From NCBI GenBank assembly GCA_006386115.1, contig VFIW01000052.1, forward strand, positions 124,001 to 188,000: DNA of 64,000 bases, written 5' to 3'. Positions within the stretch are counted from its first letter, which is position 1. Every line of letters starts with the position of its first letter. The notes under the pieces are model-generated. The model saw nothing but the letters and a program-made list of their open reading frames with translations, was not told the origin of the DNA and did not search any database. This document shows positions 43,026 to 54,021 of the stretch, in pieces. A program made the translations under genes and the position numbers. This stretch comes from Globisporangium splendens (Eukaryota; Oomycota; Peronosporomycetes; Pythiales; Pythiaceae).

Positions 43026-43437
43026 TTGAAGCGAGGAAATCGACCTTCCAGACGCGGCACGTGGGTGGGAAAATCCCTCCCAGTCCCACTGCCTTGGTGA
43101 CCTGCTGGAACTTTGGTGGTCAAACTGTTGACGTCAGTCGAAACGGCGAACTGCCAAATCAACCTTTTCATAAACTGTACTAAACTAATTAAATTTTACA
43201 AAAGCAGCCGCATGTTCCAGCAAAGAAATAGCGTGGCGAAAACTCTGCCACATGAAACTAGGCTTGATGATGATCATTCCGACAGGACAAATAGCAATGG
43301 AAGTTCGGCAAACTGGCGGGTAGAAAACGCTCGCACTGTCGAAAAGCGCGGCCACTGCATCAGCGCTCCACTGTCGTCTTCACCCGCGCCGCGTACGCAT
43401 CATCCGAATCCGAAGGCGGTGTGTGTGAGGCGGAACC
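43026..43437. other. Intergenic
   Basis: No gene seen; promoter of the J-domain gene. Confidence 0.35.
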
Positions 43438-44212
43438 ATGGCGGCGAGAGGGCTTCATGAGGAGGATTTCTACCAGGTGCTCGGCGTCCCGCGCTCCGCC
43501 ACCACCGACGAAATCAAAGCCGCCTACCGCAAACTCGGTTCGTGCGATAGTTTGAATAAGGCAAGAGGGAGATGCTAATCTTGTTGGATGATGCTGTTAA
43601 TGTGCAGCTCTTTTGCACCACCCGGATCGTGCAAACAGCGTCGAGCAGAAAGATGGCGCGTCCAATGGAAAGGTACGTTTCAAACTGCACTGGTCTGGTG
43701 GTCGACAGCATTGGTGGTGCTGCTGTTCCATTGATAAAGAAAGACTCGCTCAATGGTGGACCATTTAATGCTTTGCACTTGTATCGTAGGCTCAAATTTT
43801 GAAAATCAATGCTGCGTATGACACGTTGAGCGACTCGGCGTCGCGTGTCAAGTACGACATGGACGTGTTTGGCACGTCGACCAGTCCGGACTACAAGGGT
43901 CCGAGCTTCGGCGGCGATAACTACAAGCCCATGACAGCGCAGGACGTGGACAACATGTTCTCCGGTCTGAACACGTACGAGCGCTTCACGACGGCGCAGT
44001 ACCACGCACGGCGCTCGTTCAAGGCGCCGGCCGCGATCGGAAGACGGCGAACCGAGTTCAACGAGCGCAAGGCGTTCCGCGCGTCCAAACTGCCCAAGCA
44101 GTCAGTGTCCGTCGCGTGGCTCGGGTTCCCAGTGTTCATCATGGCCCTCTGGGGCTTCAACGTGAGCTCCATCAAGGAGAAAGCGGCGAGCCCGAAAAAG
44201 TATACAAGATAG
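43438..44212 (+). CDS. Membrane-anchored DnaJ-domain protein, 3 exons
   Basis: J protein that stimulates Hsp70 ATPase. Exons as read: 43438-43537, 43608-43672, 43790-44212; 195 residues. The J domain occupies about residues 10-75: YQVLGVPRSATTDEIKAAYR, then the HPD tripeptide (LLHHPDRAN) in exon 2, and INAAYDTLSDSASRVKYD. The HPD motif is intact. After a linker (KPMTAQDVDNMFSGLNTYE, reminiscent of small mitochondrial/ER J proteins), a single membrane helix lies near the C-terminus (VAWLGFPVFIMALWGF), with a short basic tail. Start ATG 43438-43440 opens the J domain with nine residues to spare. Confidence 0.88.
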
Positions 44213-44456
44213 ATGCATTTACGTGTGTGTTATCACTGAAAGAGTGTGTCTACGAGGTATGTTCATTCTATCCTAATCCAATGCCACCACATGATTTTTC
44301 TGAGCATTTGCATAACGAGAAATGGACATTTATCTGCATATATATATCAATCAGCGCCATTTATTATTTCTCCTTTAAACAATCATGGGCAACCGATCGA
44401 TACTGGTTTGCCTGTTGTTGTTCTTAATACACAGTCTTTACACGCAAGACATCGAT

Positions 44457-45695
44457 TTAAGGCTCACGCTCGAAGACGGCGGCAGCGCCCATGCCCGTGC
44501 CGATACACATGGAGATCACACCGTAGCGCTGGTTCGTGCGCTTCAACTGGTGGAACAGCGTGGCGGTCTGGCGCGCGCCAGTGCAACCGAGAGGGTGGCC
44601 CAACGCGATGGCGCCGCCCTTTGGGTTGACCTTTTCGATTGGGATGCCGAGCTTCTCCACACAGTACACGGCCTGGCTCGCGAACGCTTCGTTGATCTCG
44701 AACACGTCGATCTGGTCGAGCGTGAGACCGGCCTTCTTCAAGGCTTCTGGGATGGCGTACGCTGGACCAATACCCATGACCGATGGAGGGACACCGGCGA
44801 CGGCGTACGACACGAAGCGGCCGAGGATTGGCAGACCCATCTTCTTGGCGACCGAGCGGCGCATCAAGAGCACGGCGCCGGCGCCGTCGCTGACTTGGCT
44901 CGAGGTACCAGCCGTGGTCGTGCCGTTCTTCTTGAACACCGTCTTGAGCTTGCTGAGGCTTTCGAGGGTCGTGTCGGCGCGGACACCGTCATCCTGCGAG
45001 ATGATCACGGCCTTCTCGTTGCCTTCCTTGTCCTTGATGATCGTCGACACTGGCGTGATTTCGTCCTTGAACCAGCCGTTCTTCTGCGCAGCCGCAGCCT
45101 TGGCGTGCGAGGTCACGGCGAACGCGTCCTGCTGCGCGCGCGTGACGCCGAATCGCTCGGCGACGTTCTCGCTGGTGACACCCATTGGGATGGTGCAATC
45201 CATCGCGTCTTGCACCTGACCAACACGTTCCCAGTTCACCGTTGGTGGGTCCTGACCGATGCTCGCGAGCGACATGCATTCAACACCCGCAGCGATACCG
45301 ATATCGTAGTATCCAGCCTTGATCGACGCCACGACATCAGCGACGGCTTGGAGACCCGAGCTGCACTGACGGTTCAACACGTGCAGTGGCACCTCGTACG
45401 GGATGCCCGCGGCCAATTGCGCCATACGCGCCATGCCGGCACCAGCGCCAGGCTGCAGCACGTTGCCAACGACGATGTCTCCGACGAGCTTTGGGTCGAC
45501 CTTGGCCTGCTTGAGCACGGCCTGGAGCACGTGGCCGAGCAGCACGTCTGGGGTCGTGTCCTTGAAACCGCCGCGCTTGGCCTTGGTGATCGGCGTGCGG
45601 AGCGCCGACACGATCACGACGTCTTCTTCCACGACGGACGCCGCCGACGGCTTGTTCTGCTGCACGTGCGAACGGATGCGTTCAATGCGGTCCAT
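44457..45695 (-). CDS. 3-ketoacyl-CoA thiolase, peroxisomal type (ACAA1/KAT)
   Basis: Last step of peroxisomal beta-oxidation: thiolytic cleavage of 3-ketoacyl-CoA. 412 residues from the ATG at 45693-45695. The acyl-acceptor Cys lies in LNRQCSSGLQA, with catalytic His/Cys in ALGHPLGCTGARQ and GHP; the C-terminal Cys is in SMCIGTGMGAA. The N-terminus MDRIERIRSHVQQ fits a PTS2-like pattern (R-I-x5-H-V), consistent with a cleavable peroxisomal signal. GGFKDTTPD and GNVLQPGAGA are characteristic of the peroxisomal branch rather than acetyl-CoA acetyltransferases. Intronless. An upstream in-frame extension to 45761 is unlikely to be translated. Confidence 0.95.
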   Translation of the reverse strand: MDRIERIRSHVQQNKPSAASVVEEDVVIVSALRTPITKAKRGGFKDTTPDVLLGHVLQAVLKQAKVDPKLVGDIVVGNVLQPGAGAGMARMAQLAAGIPYEVPLHVLNRQCSSGLQAVADVVASIKAGYYDIGIAAGVECMSLASIGQDPPTVNWERVGQVQDAMDCTIPMGVTSENVAERFGVTRAQQDAFAVTSHAKAAAAQKNGWFKDEITPVSTIIKDKEGNEKAVIISQDDGVRADTTLESLSKLKTVFKKNGTTTAGTSSQVSDGAGAVLLMRRSVAKKMGLPILGRFVSYAVAGVPPSVMGIGPAYAIPEALKKAGLTLDQIDVFEINEAFASQAVYCVEKLGIPIEKVNPKGGAIALGHPLGCTGARQTATLFHQLKRTNQRYGVISMCIGTGMGAAAVFEREP

Positions 45696-46532
45696 GGTGT
45701 ATGAGAGAGAGAGGGGGGAAGCTTCTTGGAGGTGTCGCCAAAGTGCGCCGGAGCAGTCCAAATGAGGAATGACGAGGCTTTGATGTCGCCCTCCTCCTGG
45801 ATCCTTGTTTGCCTGGTTGCAACTCGAGGCTTTGCTGCATCAACACTTTTGACTTTTATGGCACAGCTTCAACTATCGACTGTCGTAGGCTATGTTTTTA
45901 TAGAGTTTGCAATTTGATGGTGAAGCGTACAGCTTTGAGCCACAGGGTGGAGGGGATGCGTTCGAAAAAAGCAGGTGATCTATTTGTGCAGGTTGGAGCG
46001 ATGGAAGCGGACGGGTATTACGTCGACGTTGAAACAGCTCACCGCTCATTTAACCAGGCGCCTCGTTGCCACACCAGCGTGTTGTTGGATAGCAAACAGA
46101 GCCATTAGAGGCTTGTTGTGTGCATATCTGCGTGAGCATTATGATGGCATAGAAAGCGTATGAGCAAATGCATTGGCTGGCTGCGTTTTAGCGTCGACCG
46201 ACAACCCCAACAAGATGGAGGTCCATGCGAAAGTGAGCTGGGAACGTTCAGACAACAATTCTTTCCCTGTCTCGACTCGTATACCGACTCATAACCGACA
46301 TGAACCATCTCTTCCCACAAGTACGAACCTAGCAATCGTACTTATCCAAGATCACAAATGCGTACTTAGTATATTCAATTGAACCGTCGCGGTTCGGTCT
46401 GTAACCGCAAACTTGAACCGCGTTTTTGTGGGGGTTGAACTGCGCGGCAGCCATCATTCCTCGCATGATCACACATCCGCAGTCAGTCGCATATCCGAAA
46501 GCCCCGCCTCCAGCAGAGAAGACCGAGCGAAA
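45696..46532. other. Divergent intergenic region
   Basis: Promoters of the thiolase (minus) and prolidase (plus) genes. The open frames here have no conserved content. Confidence 0.4.
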
Positions 46533-48188
46533 ATGGCGTCGAGCGACAGCGTCAAGGGCCTTCTGTCCGTGACGGCGGCGGCCGCGGCCGCGGCGTCCAT
46601 CGCGCTCCTGCAGAAGTCGCGCGCGTCCACGTACGCGAACGCCAAGAGCGCCAAGAAGAAGACGCACGCTGCCGCCAACAGCAGCAGCAACAACGGCTCG
46701 GCGCACGACCACCACCACAGCCACAACATCCACCGTCTGCAGACTGACGCCGCGGAAGGTTACGAGCTCTTCCCCATCGACTACACGATGCACGTAGCGC
46801 ACCGCCATCACCTCATCAAGAAGTTTTTGGCGGCGCACCCGGACGCCAAGAATAACGCGTCTGCGATCGTGTTGCACGGCGGCGAAGAAATCGACCGTTA
46901 CGATACGGACACGCAGTACGCGTTCCGTCAGGAAAGCTTCTTCCAGTACCTCTTTGGTGTGCGTGAACCAGGCTGCGCTGGGTTCATTGACCTGAAGACC
47001 CACAAGTGTGTGCTCCTCGTGCCGCGATTGAGCGCCGAGTGGGAGTTGTGGTGCGGCGAGCGCAAGCCGCTCGCATACTTCAAGGCCCACTACAAGGTCG
47101 ATGAAGTGTTCTACATGGATGAGATCTTGCCTGTGCTCGAAGAGAAGTTTGGGGTGAAGAAACTGTATGTGCTCAAGGGCAAGAATAACGACAGTGGCCT
47201 CATGACGGTCACGACGTCGACTTTTGAGGGCATCGACAAGTTCACCGTTGATGTTGATTCCCTGCACCCGGCGTTGGTCGAGTGCCGTTTTATCAAGAGT
47301 GAAAAGGAACTCGAGTTGATGCGATTCGTGAACAACCTCTCGTCGCAAGCGCATATCGAAGTGATGAAGTCGATTTGTGTGGGCAAGATGGAATTTCACG
47401 CGGAATCCTACTTTTTGCACCACTGCTACAGCCAAGGTGGTGCGCGCCTGCACGCGTACACCTGCATTTGTGGCAGCGGCCACAATGCGTCGGCGCTCCA
47501 CTATGGCCACGCTGGTGCGCCGAACGACAAGCTCTTGGAAGACGGTGACATCTTCTTGTGCGACATGGGTGCTGAGTTGCACGGCTACTCGTCCGACATC
47601 ACGTGCACGTTCCCTGTCAACGGCAAGTTCACTGCTGACCAGCGTATGATCTACGAAGGTGTGCTGAAGGCACACGACGCTGTGATCGACGCGCTGAAGC
47701 CTGGCGTGAACTACATCGACATGCACTTACTTTCCCACCGCGTGCTGACCCAGCACTTGCTTGAGCACGGCCTTTTCCAGAACGGTACGGTGGACGAACT
47801 CATGGACCACGAAATCTCGGCTTACTTCTACCCGCACGGTCTGGGCCATTTGTTGGGTCTCGACGTTCACGACGTCGGCGGATTCCCAGTTGGATGGAAA
47901 CGCTCGGAGAAGAAGATTCTGCAAAAATTGCGCTGCGTGCGAGTTTTGGAAAAGAACGTCGTGCTCACAGTTGAGCCTGGGTGCTACTTCATTGAAGCCC
48001 AGATCAACGAAGTGCTGTCGAATCCAGCGACGGCGAAGTTCATCAACCAGGAAATGCTCGCTCGTTTCCGTGGAACCGGTGGCGTTCGTATCGAATCGGA
48101 TGTGATCATTACGGCCCATGACTGCGAAAACATGACCAAGGTGCCTCGCACCGTTGAAGACATTGAAGCTGTGATGAACTCCAAGTAA
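46533..48188 (+). CDS. Xaa-Pro dipeptidase (prolidase), with N-terminal hydrophobic segment, 551 aa
   Basis: Metallopeptidase (M24B) releasing C-terminal Pro from X-Pro dipeptides. The M24 catalytic domain spans about residues 270-540. Metal ligands are visible: FLCDMGAE (Asp), YSSDITCTF (Asp), HGLGHLLGLDVHD (His), VLTVEPGCYF (Glu) and VRIESDVII (Glu). The N-terminal creatinase-like domain (about 80-250) contains YLFGVREPGCAG and VPRLSAEWELWCGE. Residues 9-26 are an Ala-rich hydrophobic stretch, then Lys- and His-rich linker (HDHHHSHNIH), an addition to the usual cytosolic prolidase; it could be a membrane anchor or targeting segment. Start ATG 46533 (MASSDSVKG). Confidence 0.92.
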   Translation: MASSDSVKGLLSVTAAAAAAASIALLQKSRASTYANAKSAKKKTHAAANSSSNNGSAHDHHHSHNIHRLQTDAAEGYELFPIDYTMHVAHRHHLIKKFLAAHPDAKNNASAIVLHGGEEIDRYDTDTQYAFRQESFFQYLFGVREPGCAGFIDLKTHKCVLLVPRLSAEWELWCGERKPLAYFKAHYKVDEVFYMDEILPVLEEKFGVKKLYVLKGKNNDSGLMTVTTSTFEGIDKFTVDVDSLHPALVECRFIKSEKELELMRFVNNLSSQAHIEVMKSICVGKMEFHAESYFLHHCYSQGGARLHAYTCICGSGHNASALHYGHAGAPNDKLLEDGDIFLCDMGAELHGYSSDITCTFPVNGKFTADQRMIYEGVLKAHDAVIDALKPGVNYIDMHLLSHRVLTQHLLEHGLFQNGTVDELMDHEISAYFYPHGLGHLLGLDVHDVGGFPVGWKRSEKKILQKLRCVRVLEKNVVLTVEPGCYFIEAQINEVLSNPATAKFINQEMLARFRGTGGVRIESDVIITAHDCENMTKVPRTVEDIEAVMNSK

Positions 48189-48306
48189 TGCGTTTGCTTC
48201 TTGTTGGACGATCCACTGGAACCATTTCATGAAAGAAAAGTCGAGTGGGGTGTGCAGATGGGTAAGCAAAGATCATTTGTGTGTAATTTGTTTCACGATC
48301 CCATTT

Positions 48307-50512
48307 TCAATTTACGCTGGTTCGTTTTGATCTGCGCGAGCGTTGTCGTCTCTGTTTCCTCGTTGATGGTGCTACTAACTCAATGGACGGGGGTATTCTA
48401 TACGGTGATGCAGCATACACGTTTTGCGGGTTCGACGAGTGGATCATCGAGCAGTTGTTGCCCATGTCGTCGTCCTCCGAGTCGCAATCTGAGATTCGGC
48501 TGCTTGATTTCCCAGCATCAAGTGCTGCTCCTGACGGCCCAGTGATGAGTGGAAGCTGAACGCGTTTGCTGCTAGACACCAGTTCCTTTTTCTGATGGCT
48601 TCTGCTGTTTTGTTGCTGCAGCTCCGGACGCGATGGTGACCGCGATCGACTTGATGGACGCTGCTGCTTGATCTGGAAACTCTGCGACCTCGTAGACGCC
48701 TTGCGTGTCGCAGGATGCAGCTCTGATGGCTTCTGCGGCACTGAGAATGACTTTCTCGATATCCGCCGCTCACTTGAATCCTGGTCATTGGATGCTGCAA
48801 AGAGGTCATCTGCCGAGTGCGCTTCTACTTCTTGAGCCTAGGCAAGTCATTTGAACCAGCACTTTCAACATTAGCGCAACACTCAGCAGAAGCGAAGTGA
48901 AACCAACAAGTTGAACGAACTTTTGTTGTCAGTACTGGCTTCAGGTAGGTCCTACAAGGCACGACAACACAAACAACATATTGCAGGCGCGACAATATGA
49001 GAACGATGCGCGGCAACGTCACTCGAACAAATAGAAGAGCCCAAGGCACGCGTACAGTTGCCGACCGCGGTGCGAGAAACACTTTTTGTGTGGCTGGTAC
49101 CATTCTCGTGTATGAGAGTACGCGAGCGTTCGGATCTTGACTTCTTCGTCGTCGTTTTCTTCGCGCTGCAGCTGTCGAGCGAGCTCGATCCTCTCAGCTT
49201 CTCGAAGCGTTTCTTCTTCTGCGGCTTTGGCAATCGCTGGTGCAAGTTCTTCTTGTTCGATTGCGAGTTGCTCTTGACGGAGTCGCTCCGCTTGCTCTGC
49301 CGCGATTTGATCCTCAATGGCTTGTCTCGTTGCACGTTCCACTGCTTCGCGCTGTCGTGTAATCATCAGTTGCTGCTTTTGGAGAAGTGTTTGAAAAAAT
49401 GACGCAACCTGTAGCAGTACAGAGCAAGCACACGATCGCATTCGTAAGCAAAGCAAGCCTCATTATTTCTAGGCAATGCGTTCAAGAATGGCTACCATTG
49501 GTGCAACTGTGGACGAGAAACAGTCGAACGTCAGCGCGTCCACGATTTCGTTCATCTGAGTCGTTCGAGGCGACGGACACGATGCACCTCGTCTGCTTTG
49601 GTCGCGTTCCTCATCTGAATCCCAATGCTCTGGAGCGTCTCGGGTGTCCTGGGCCAGAATTTCCTCCATGAAGCCATCGCTGCAACCAGCCATTCATTAC
49701 AGTGAGCAAACCTTGGTCATTGCCAGATCGATAAAACAATACCAGCCATGTGAACATACGTACGCTAGAATGATCTCTTCATTTGTCTCGTCCACATCGT
49801 CAGGTGTCGTTGCACAGGGTCGTCCGAAGATGGCGAGTGCCTCGGCTACTCCATCAGTATCAGTCTCGCACTGTACAGTCTCGAGGGCATCAATTCTGTG
49901 AATATGGTCATCGAGTGGCTCTGAAAAGATCGCTGTCCCCGTCACTTGCAGGTATGGGAACGCGCTTTGTCAATGCTGAAACTGCGGCGGTTTGCTCAAC
50001 CGAACGCGATCGCTCATCTGCAGATATGCTGGTAGCTCTGGCGCGTCTGGTTGCAAATCGCCTCCATCTAAACTTGGTTCGGATATGTCAAAAAGCTATG
50101 ATGATCCATGCAAAAGGAGCAGAAACATGAGCCATTATTGCATACGAATAAGCCACGATGTACCACGGCATCTTGCGCTCGGTTGCATCGAGTAGCTCTT
50201 GGATCCGATGTTGACTCTATTGTTTCCGCACAAATAGACGCATCATTTTCAAGCTGCAAGTCGCCCCAGTTGTATCGTATCATAAATGAAAAGGACCCGC
50301 ACTCGGATGTTGAAGTCCTCAAACGCGTCAAAGAGGTCCATGCCTTTGTGCTCCTCGCCCTCCAATCCTTCCGCATCGCAGTGGTGCACGTCTTCGTCGC
50401 TGTGCTCACACGCACCACCACGTCCACTGCCTTCCTCCCTGTCGCCGCCCATGAAGAAACGAGAGCGCTCGCCGTCGTCTCCGCATTCCTCTCTCCATGT
50501 CCAGTTGCTCAT
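48307..50512 (-). CDS. Unknown coiled-coil protein, about 7 exons, one internal TGA
   Basis: Exons as read (high to low): 50303-50512, 50146-50216, 49764-50072, 49496-49679, 49056-49408, 48921-48951, 48307-48837. All phases close and give 562 codons, but one in-frame TGA remains at 49970-49972 (between QFQH and QSAFPYL), where CGA (Arg) is the simplest ancestor. No intron that removes the TGA was found. The N-terminus is acidic (EECGDDGERSRFFMGG; a Glu/Asp-rich exon 1). The middle has a coiled coil of about 75 residues rich in Glu, Gln and Ala (AIEDQIAAEQAERLRQ). The last exon is Ser/Arg/Gln-rich with SRSRSPSRPELQQQ and a basic end (RKQRRQRSRRSK). I do not recognise the family. The start ATG is provisional. 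Confidence 0.5.
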
Positions 50513-50863
50513 CTGCAATCCCCAATTCTGAACGGAATGACCTTTCACAGCATGTTTCTCGTGTACGTTATATGCATGCAATCCAGTGTGGTGAACACTG
50601 TTATAAAAGTGACTTGTCTTTTTGAGATCGACATCTTTGACATGCTTCACTTGTTGCTTCAGCATTGCCTATGGCACCCTGAGGGAAGAGACTTTGCGTT
50701 TCCGAGTGCTCCCTTCAACGTGGCTTTCCTGCGCCAGATTAAACCCTTTGGGCTGAACTTACAGAGCTTCCTGGGTGTGCATTTAATACTTCGACTTTGC
50801 TTCTCGGCGATCTAGAACAACGTCCTTTATGCAAATTTCTGCATATCCAATCCTGCTCACAGT

Positions 50864-51687
50864 CTACTCTTCATTTGGTGCGCCACTCCCTCGCAATCCC
50901 TCGATCTCAACCGTTTGGAGGTACGTCGCAATGAACGAATAGCCGGCTTGCTCGGCGCGCTTCACGGCATCTGTAAGCTATTCAGTCCGGTATTCGCATA
51001 GAAACGCCACGACTGCATAATGGCTGTTCCCTGCAGCTCGATCGATTGGTGCTGGAGTGCAGCCTTCGCTTCTGTTCTCGTGCAAGAATTGTACGACCTC
51101 AAGGTGTCCGTGCATCGCAGCGTAATCCATTGCGTCTGTCGTACAGCCTCCAATGCCATTCTCATGCAAGTATCGAACCACATCAATGTGTCCATGTGTA
51201 GCAGCCAAGTTGAAAGTGCAGCCAGAGATATCGTAGTTGCGTTCATGCAGCCACTTCAGCACCCATTCTTCATGAGGCGTAGTTCCCATGTCAAGTCCTC
51301 ATCTCTCACCATGGTCTCGAGTAGCCACTGGAGGATGTCGAGACGGTTGAAGTACGCCGCACATCGCATCGCTTCGTCAAACTTGAACTTGGTCTTCAGC
51401 TTGTGCAGTGGGTGAGTGCTCAGCGAGTAAAGCGCCTTGAGCACGACTTGGTTGTTCCGCACGATCGCGATCTGAGGGAGCGCTCCAACGCGCTTTGGAT
51501 ACGCGTCCGGATTCTCAAAGCCGCACCGGGGCAGTTGCTTTTGCTCAAATTCGAGCACAACCGCAGGAATGCCCCTCGTGAAGCTCCCGATTTGCTGGAG
51601 CAGGACCTTGTCCGTGAGAACCTGCACGAACATTGACACATTTGTACACGATGGCGACGTCTTTATCTTCCTGTTGCTCTCCGTCAT
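50864..51687 (-). pseudogene. Ankyrin-repeat protein, frameshifted and with an in-frame stop
   Basis: Member of the large oomycete ankyrin-repeat families. The N-terminal part (from ATG 51685-51687, alternative 51633) reads VQVLTDKVLLQQIGSFTRG and ends out of frame near 51290. The ankyrin repeats continue in another frame from GTTPHEEWVLKWLHERN: CTFNLAATHGHIDVVRYLHE, DYAAMHGHLEVVQFLHE, DRAAGNSHYAVVAFL. A TAG at 50978-50980 then interrupts the same frame before a final conserved segment (TDAVKRAEQAGYSFIATYLQ) ending at 50864. One frameshift plus one stop make it probably non-functional, unless the frameshift is a sequence error. The stop would be CAG before mutation. Confidence 0.7.
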
Positions 51688-51962
51688 GGTAGAGAAATTG
51701 AATGAGTGGGTGAGTGGTGGTGCTTGGTACCCTGATACCAACAGAAATCTGGGCAGAGATTGTGCGTTCTGATGCTCGGCGCTGAAGCATTCTTTTATCT
51801 TTATAAGGTGAGGTATATTTAGGTTCATCGTCGTGACCTACAATATCCATTCTCCTACCTAATCTTCACTGCGAATTTCATCTAGGAGTGTAAATGTGTC
51901 TACAGCGCGGATTGCAATAGATCACTTCTAATTGCTAAATAATCTTTGACCAGGATGGCATG

Positions 51963-53783
51963 TTATCGTGGTCCTATGTGAGGCTGCCTTGTGTTGTCCA
52001 ATGACCTTGGGTCTTCCGAACTTCGCAGAAGCCAATGCATGACGTCGTTGTCAAGATCCTGGGTGAGATTGTTGAAAGCAGCTCTTTGAGTTGGGAAGCG
52101 AACCTGCGTTGAGGTTCTGGTGTCCATGGCTAGGTTGGCGGCTGAGTCCGCCATCTTGTTGAAGGCACGGTAGTGATGGTGCCATCCTCGGATGTCGATG
52201 CAATCCGCGAGTCGTCGACTTGTCTGGTATAAACGTGCCAATCGGTGCTGTCGAGGGGACCGATGCATTCGCTGTTTGGAGATAATCAGCGCACTGTCTC
52301 CAATCACGTACAACGGTTCGAAGTGACTGCGTTGGGCTTCTCGGAGTCCGTGTATGAGACCCCAGTACTCGGCAAAGTTGTTGGTTGTGTCCTTCCTGCT
52401 ATAGACCATGCTCGCGGCCCAAATTAAACTGGCTGTGTGCGAGTCCTTATGGACACGCACGATAATGGATCCAATCCCTCCTGGTCCTGGATTGCCGCGT
52501 GATCCACCATCGAAAAACAACAGGTAAACGCCGCGAGTATCACTTGGAGTCAAGGGAATGGCGTCGGTTTGGCTGAGAAAGCAGTCGACATATGCCTTGA
52601 GAACTGCTGCAACCGTGTGACCGTCCGAGTCTCCATCTTGCGCTTCAGCGAGTCATGTGAGGTTTCGCATTCCTGCCTCTAATCTGGTCATCATGATCGC
52701 CATCTCAGCAGTCGATTCGATTGTATCCGAATCCATGCGTCGCAGATGCGCACACCAAATGGCTTGTATGAGCGACGCGCTCATATATCGCCACAGCATG
52801 TGTGCGACGGGATAGAGATGATCTTGGAAATGTTCATTGGAGAACTTGTGTCCGATAATGTGTCTCTTGATCGTGGTCCATGCATGCCTTGGAGTATGTG
52901 GTAGATCCAGACTGAAGATCCAGATTGCGGGGTCGTGACCAGGAGTGATTCCGATCTTCTCCTATAGCGCATAAAAGTAGTTCCACACCAGTTTGGCTTT
53001 CGGACACTCCCAGAATAGATGTTGAACAGAAGATTGGACAACTTGGGAACATTCAGGATTCGAGCAGGATAGAGCAGCTTTCTCCTAGTTCCACATGGAG
53101 AGTCGGTTGGCTTTCAGCCGGAGAAGAGTCTGGACCGTATGAGCAGTAATCCCTGGGATGTTGTGTAATTCGCTCCATTGGATTAATTGCAGTCCTGGCC
53201 ACAGAGATCCTGCTGTATGGACAGCTTTGTTGACTGCTGCATCTCGAGTATCTTTGCCAATTTGTGTCCTCATTGCTGCAACTTGTTGCCGATAGAAAGA
53301 TCTGGTCGTATTGTATCGTCCGTTGCCACCCCATAGTTGCACGATTCTTGTTAAACGTGGATGTGCATGGAACGACACCTTCTGCCCGTTCAAGTCTCTT
53401 GTTGCCATGATGTCACAGTCCGTTGCGGAGTGAACTGTATGCGTAGCTTTGGCTAGGGTCGTGTCGACGTGGGTCAGAGTTGCTTCGCTGGTGTGCAGAT
53501 GCCATTCGTGGTTATAATGACGTTGCCCGTTGTACAGCCCAAGCACATTTGTTTGCTGTGGTCGATAGAGAAGCTGTGGGAAGTTGGATGCCAACATAGC
53601 ACATAACCGCTCGAGCGCTCGAATAGACGGCCGGGAGAATCCGGAGATTCCACGTGTTGGGATGAAGTTAAGCACTCCTGGTCTTATCCACTCCCATCGA
53701 AGTATGTCACCCAGTTGTGCTGTTCCAACTGATAATGCTGAAGCATTCTTAGTGCGTCGACAAAGTACATTTTTCAACAGCAT
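51963..53783 (-). mobile_element. 3' part of a non-LTR retrotransposon (zinc-binding and RNase H domains), decayed
   Basis: Reads as the C-terminal half of an ORF2-type polyprotein. The upstream frame (53085-53783) contains post-RT sequence ending RLKANRLSMWN, then TAG. The zinc-binding RT-associated domain follows in frame: SCSNPECSQ...HLFWECPKAKLVWNYFYAL, then a second TAG (52962-52964). After a TGA at 52653-52655 the open frame to 51963 holds an RNase H domain with all four acidic residues in place: FFDGGSRGNPGPGG, NFAEYWGL, VIGDSALI and the NKMADSAANLA region. No reverse transcriptase core is present in the window, so this is a 5'-truncated copy, typical of target-primed reverse transcription. 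Confidence 0.8.
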
Positions 53784-54021
53784 TCATAACAATGTTGTAA
53801 TTAGAAATATATACCTTTTGATCGCAGGGTGACATTGACTGGTTGAAGGCAGCACGATGTCCTAAAACTTCGTTTGTGTGCAACGTCTCGTGCTATGACC
53901 AATGCTCAGATTGGTGTCAGACGCTCGGTACCAACATGGCTACACCACAAATGATGCGCCAACTAAACGTGTGTGGACCACTTCATTTCAGGTGCATGGC
54001 AGCAAACAGCACAGAATCGAA

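Noticed and set aside
44385..45704. Plus-strand open frame of 439 codons over the thiolase
   Set aside because: Antisense shadow of a strongly conserved thiolase; His/Arg/Asp-rich and featureless.
46329..47726. Minus-strand open frame of 465 codons over the prolidase
   Set aside because: Antisense shadow of an intact prolidase.
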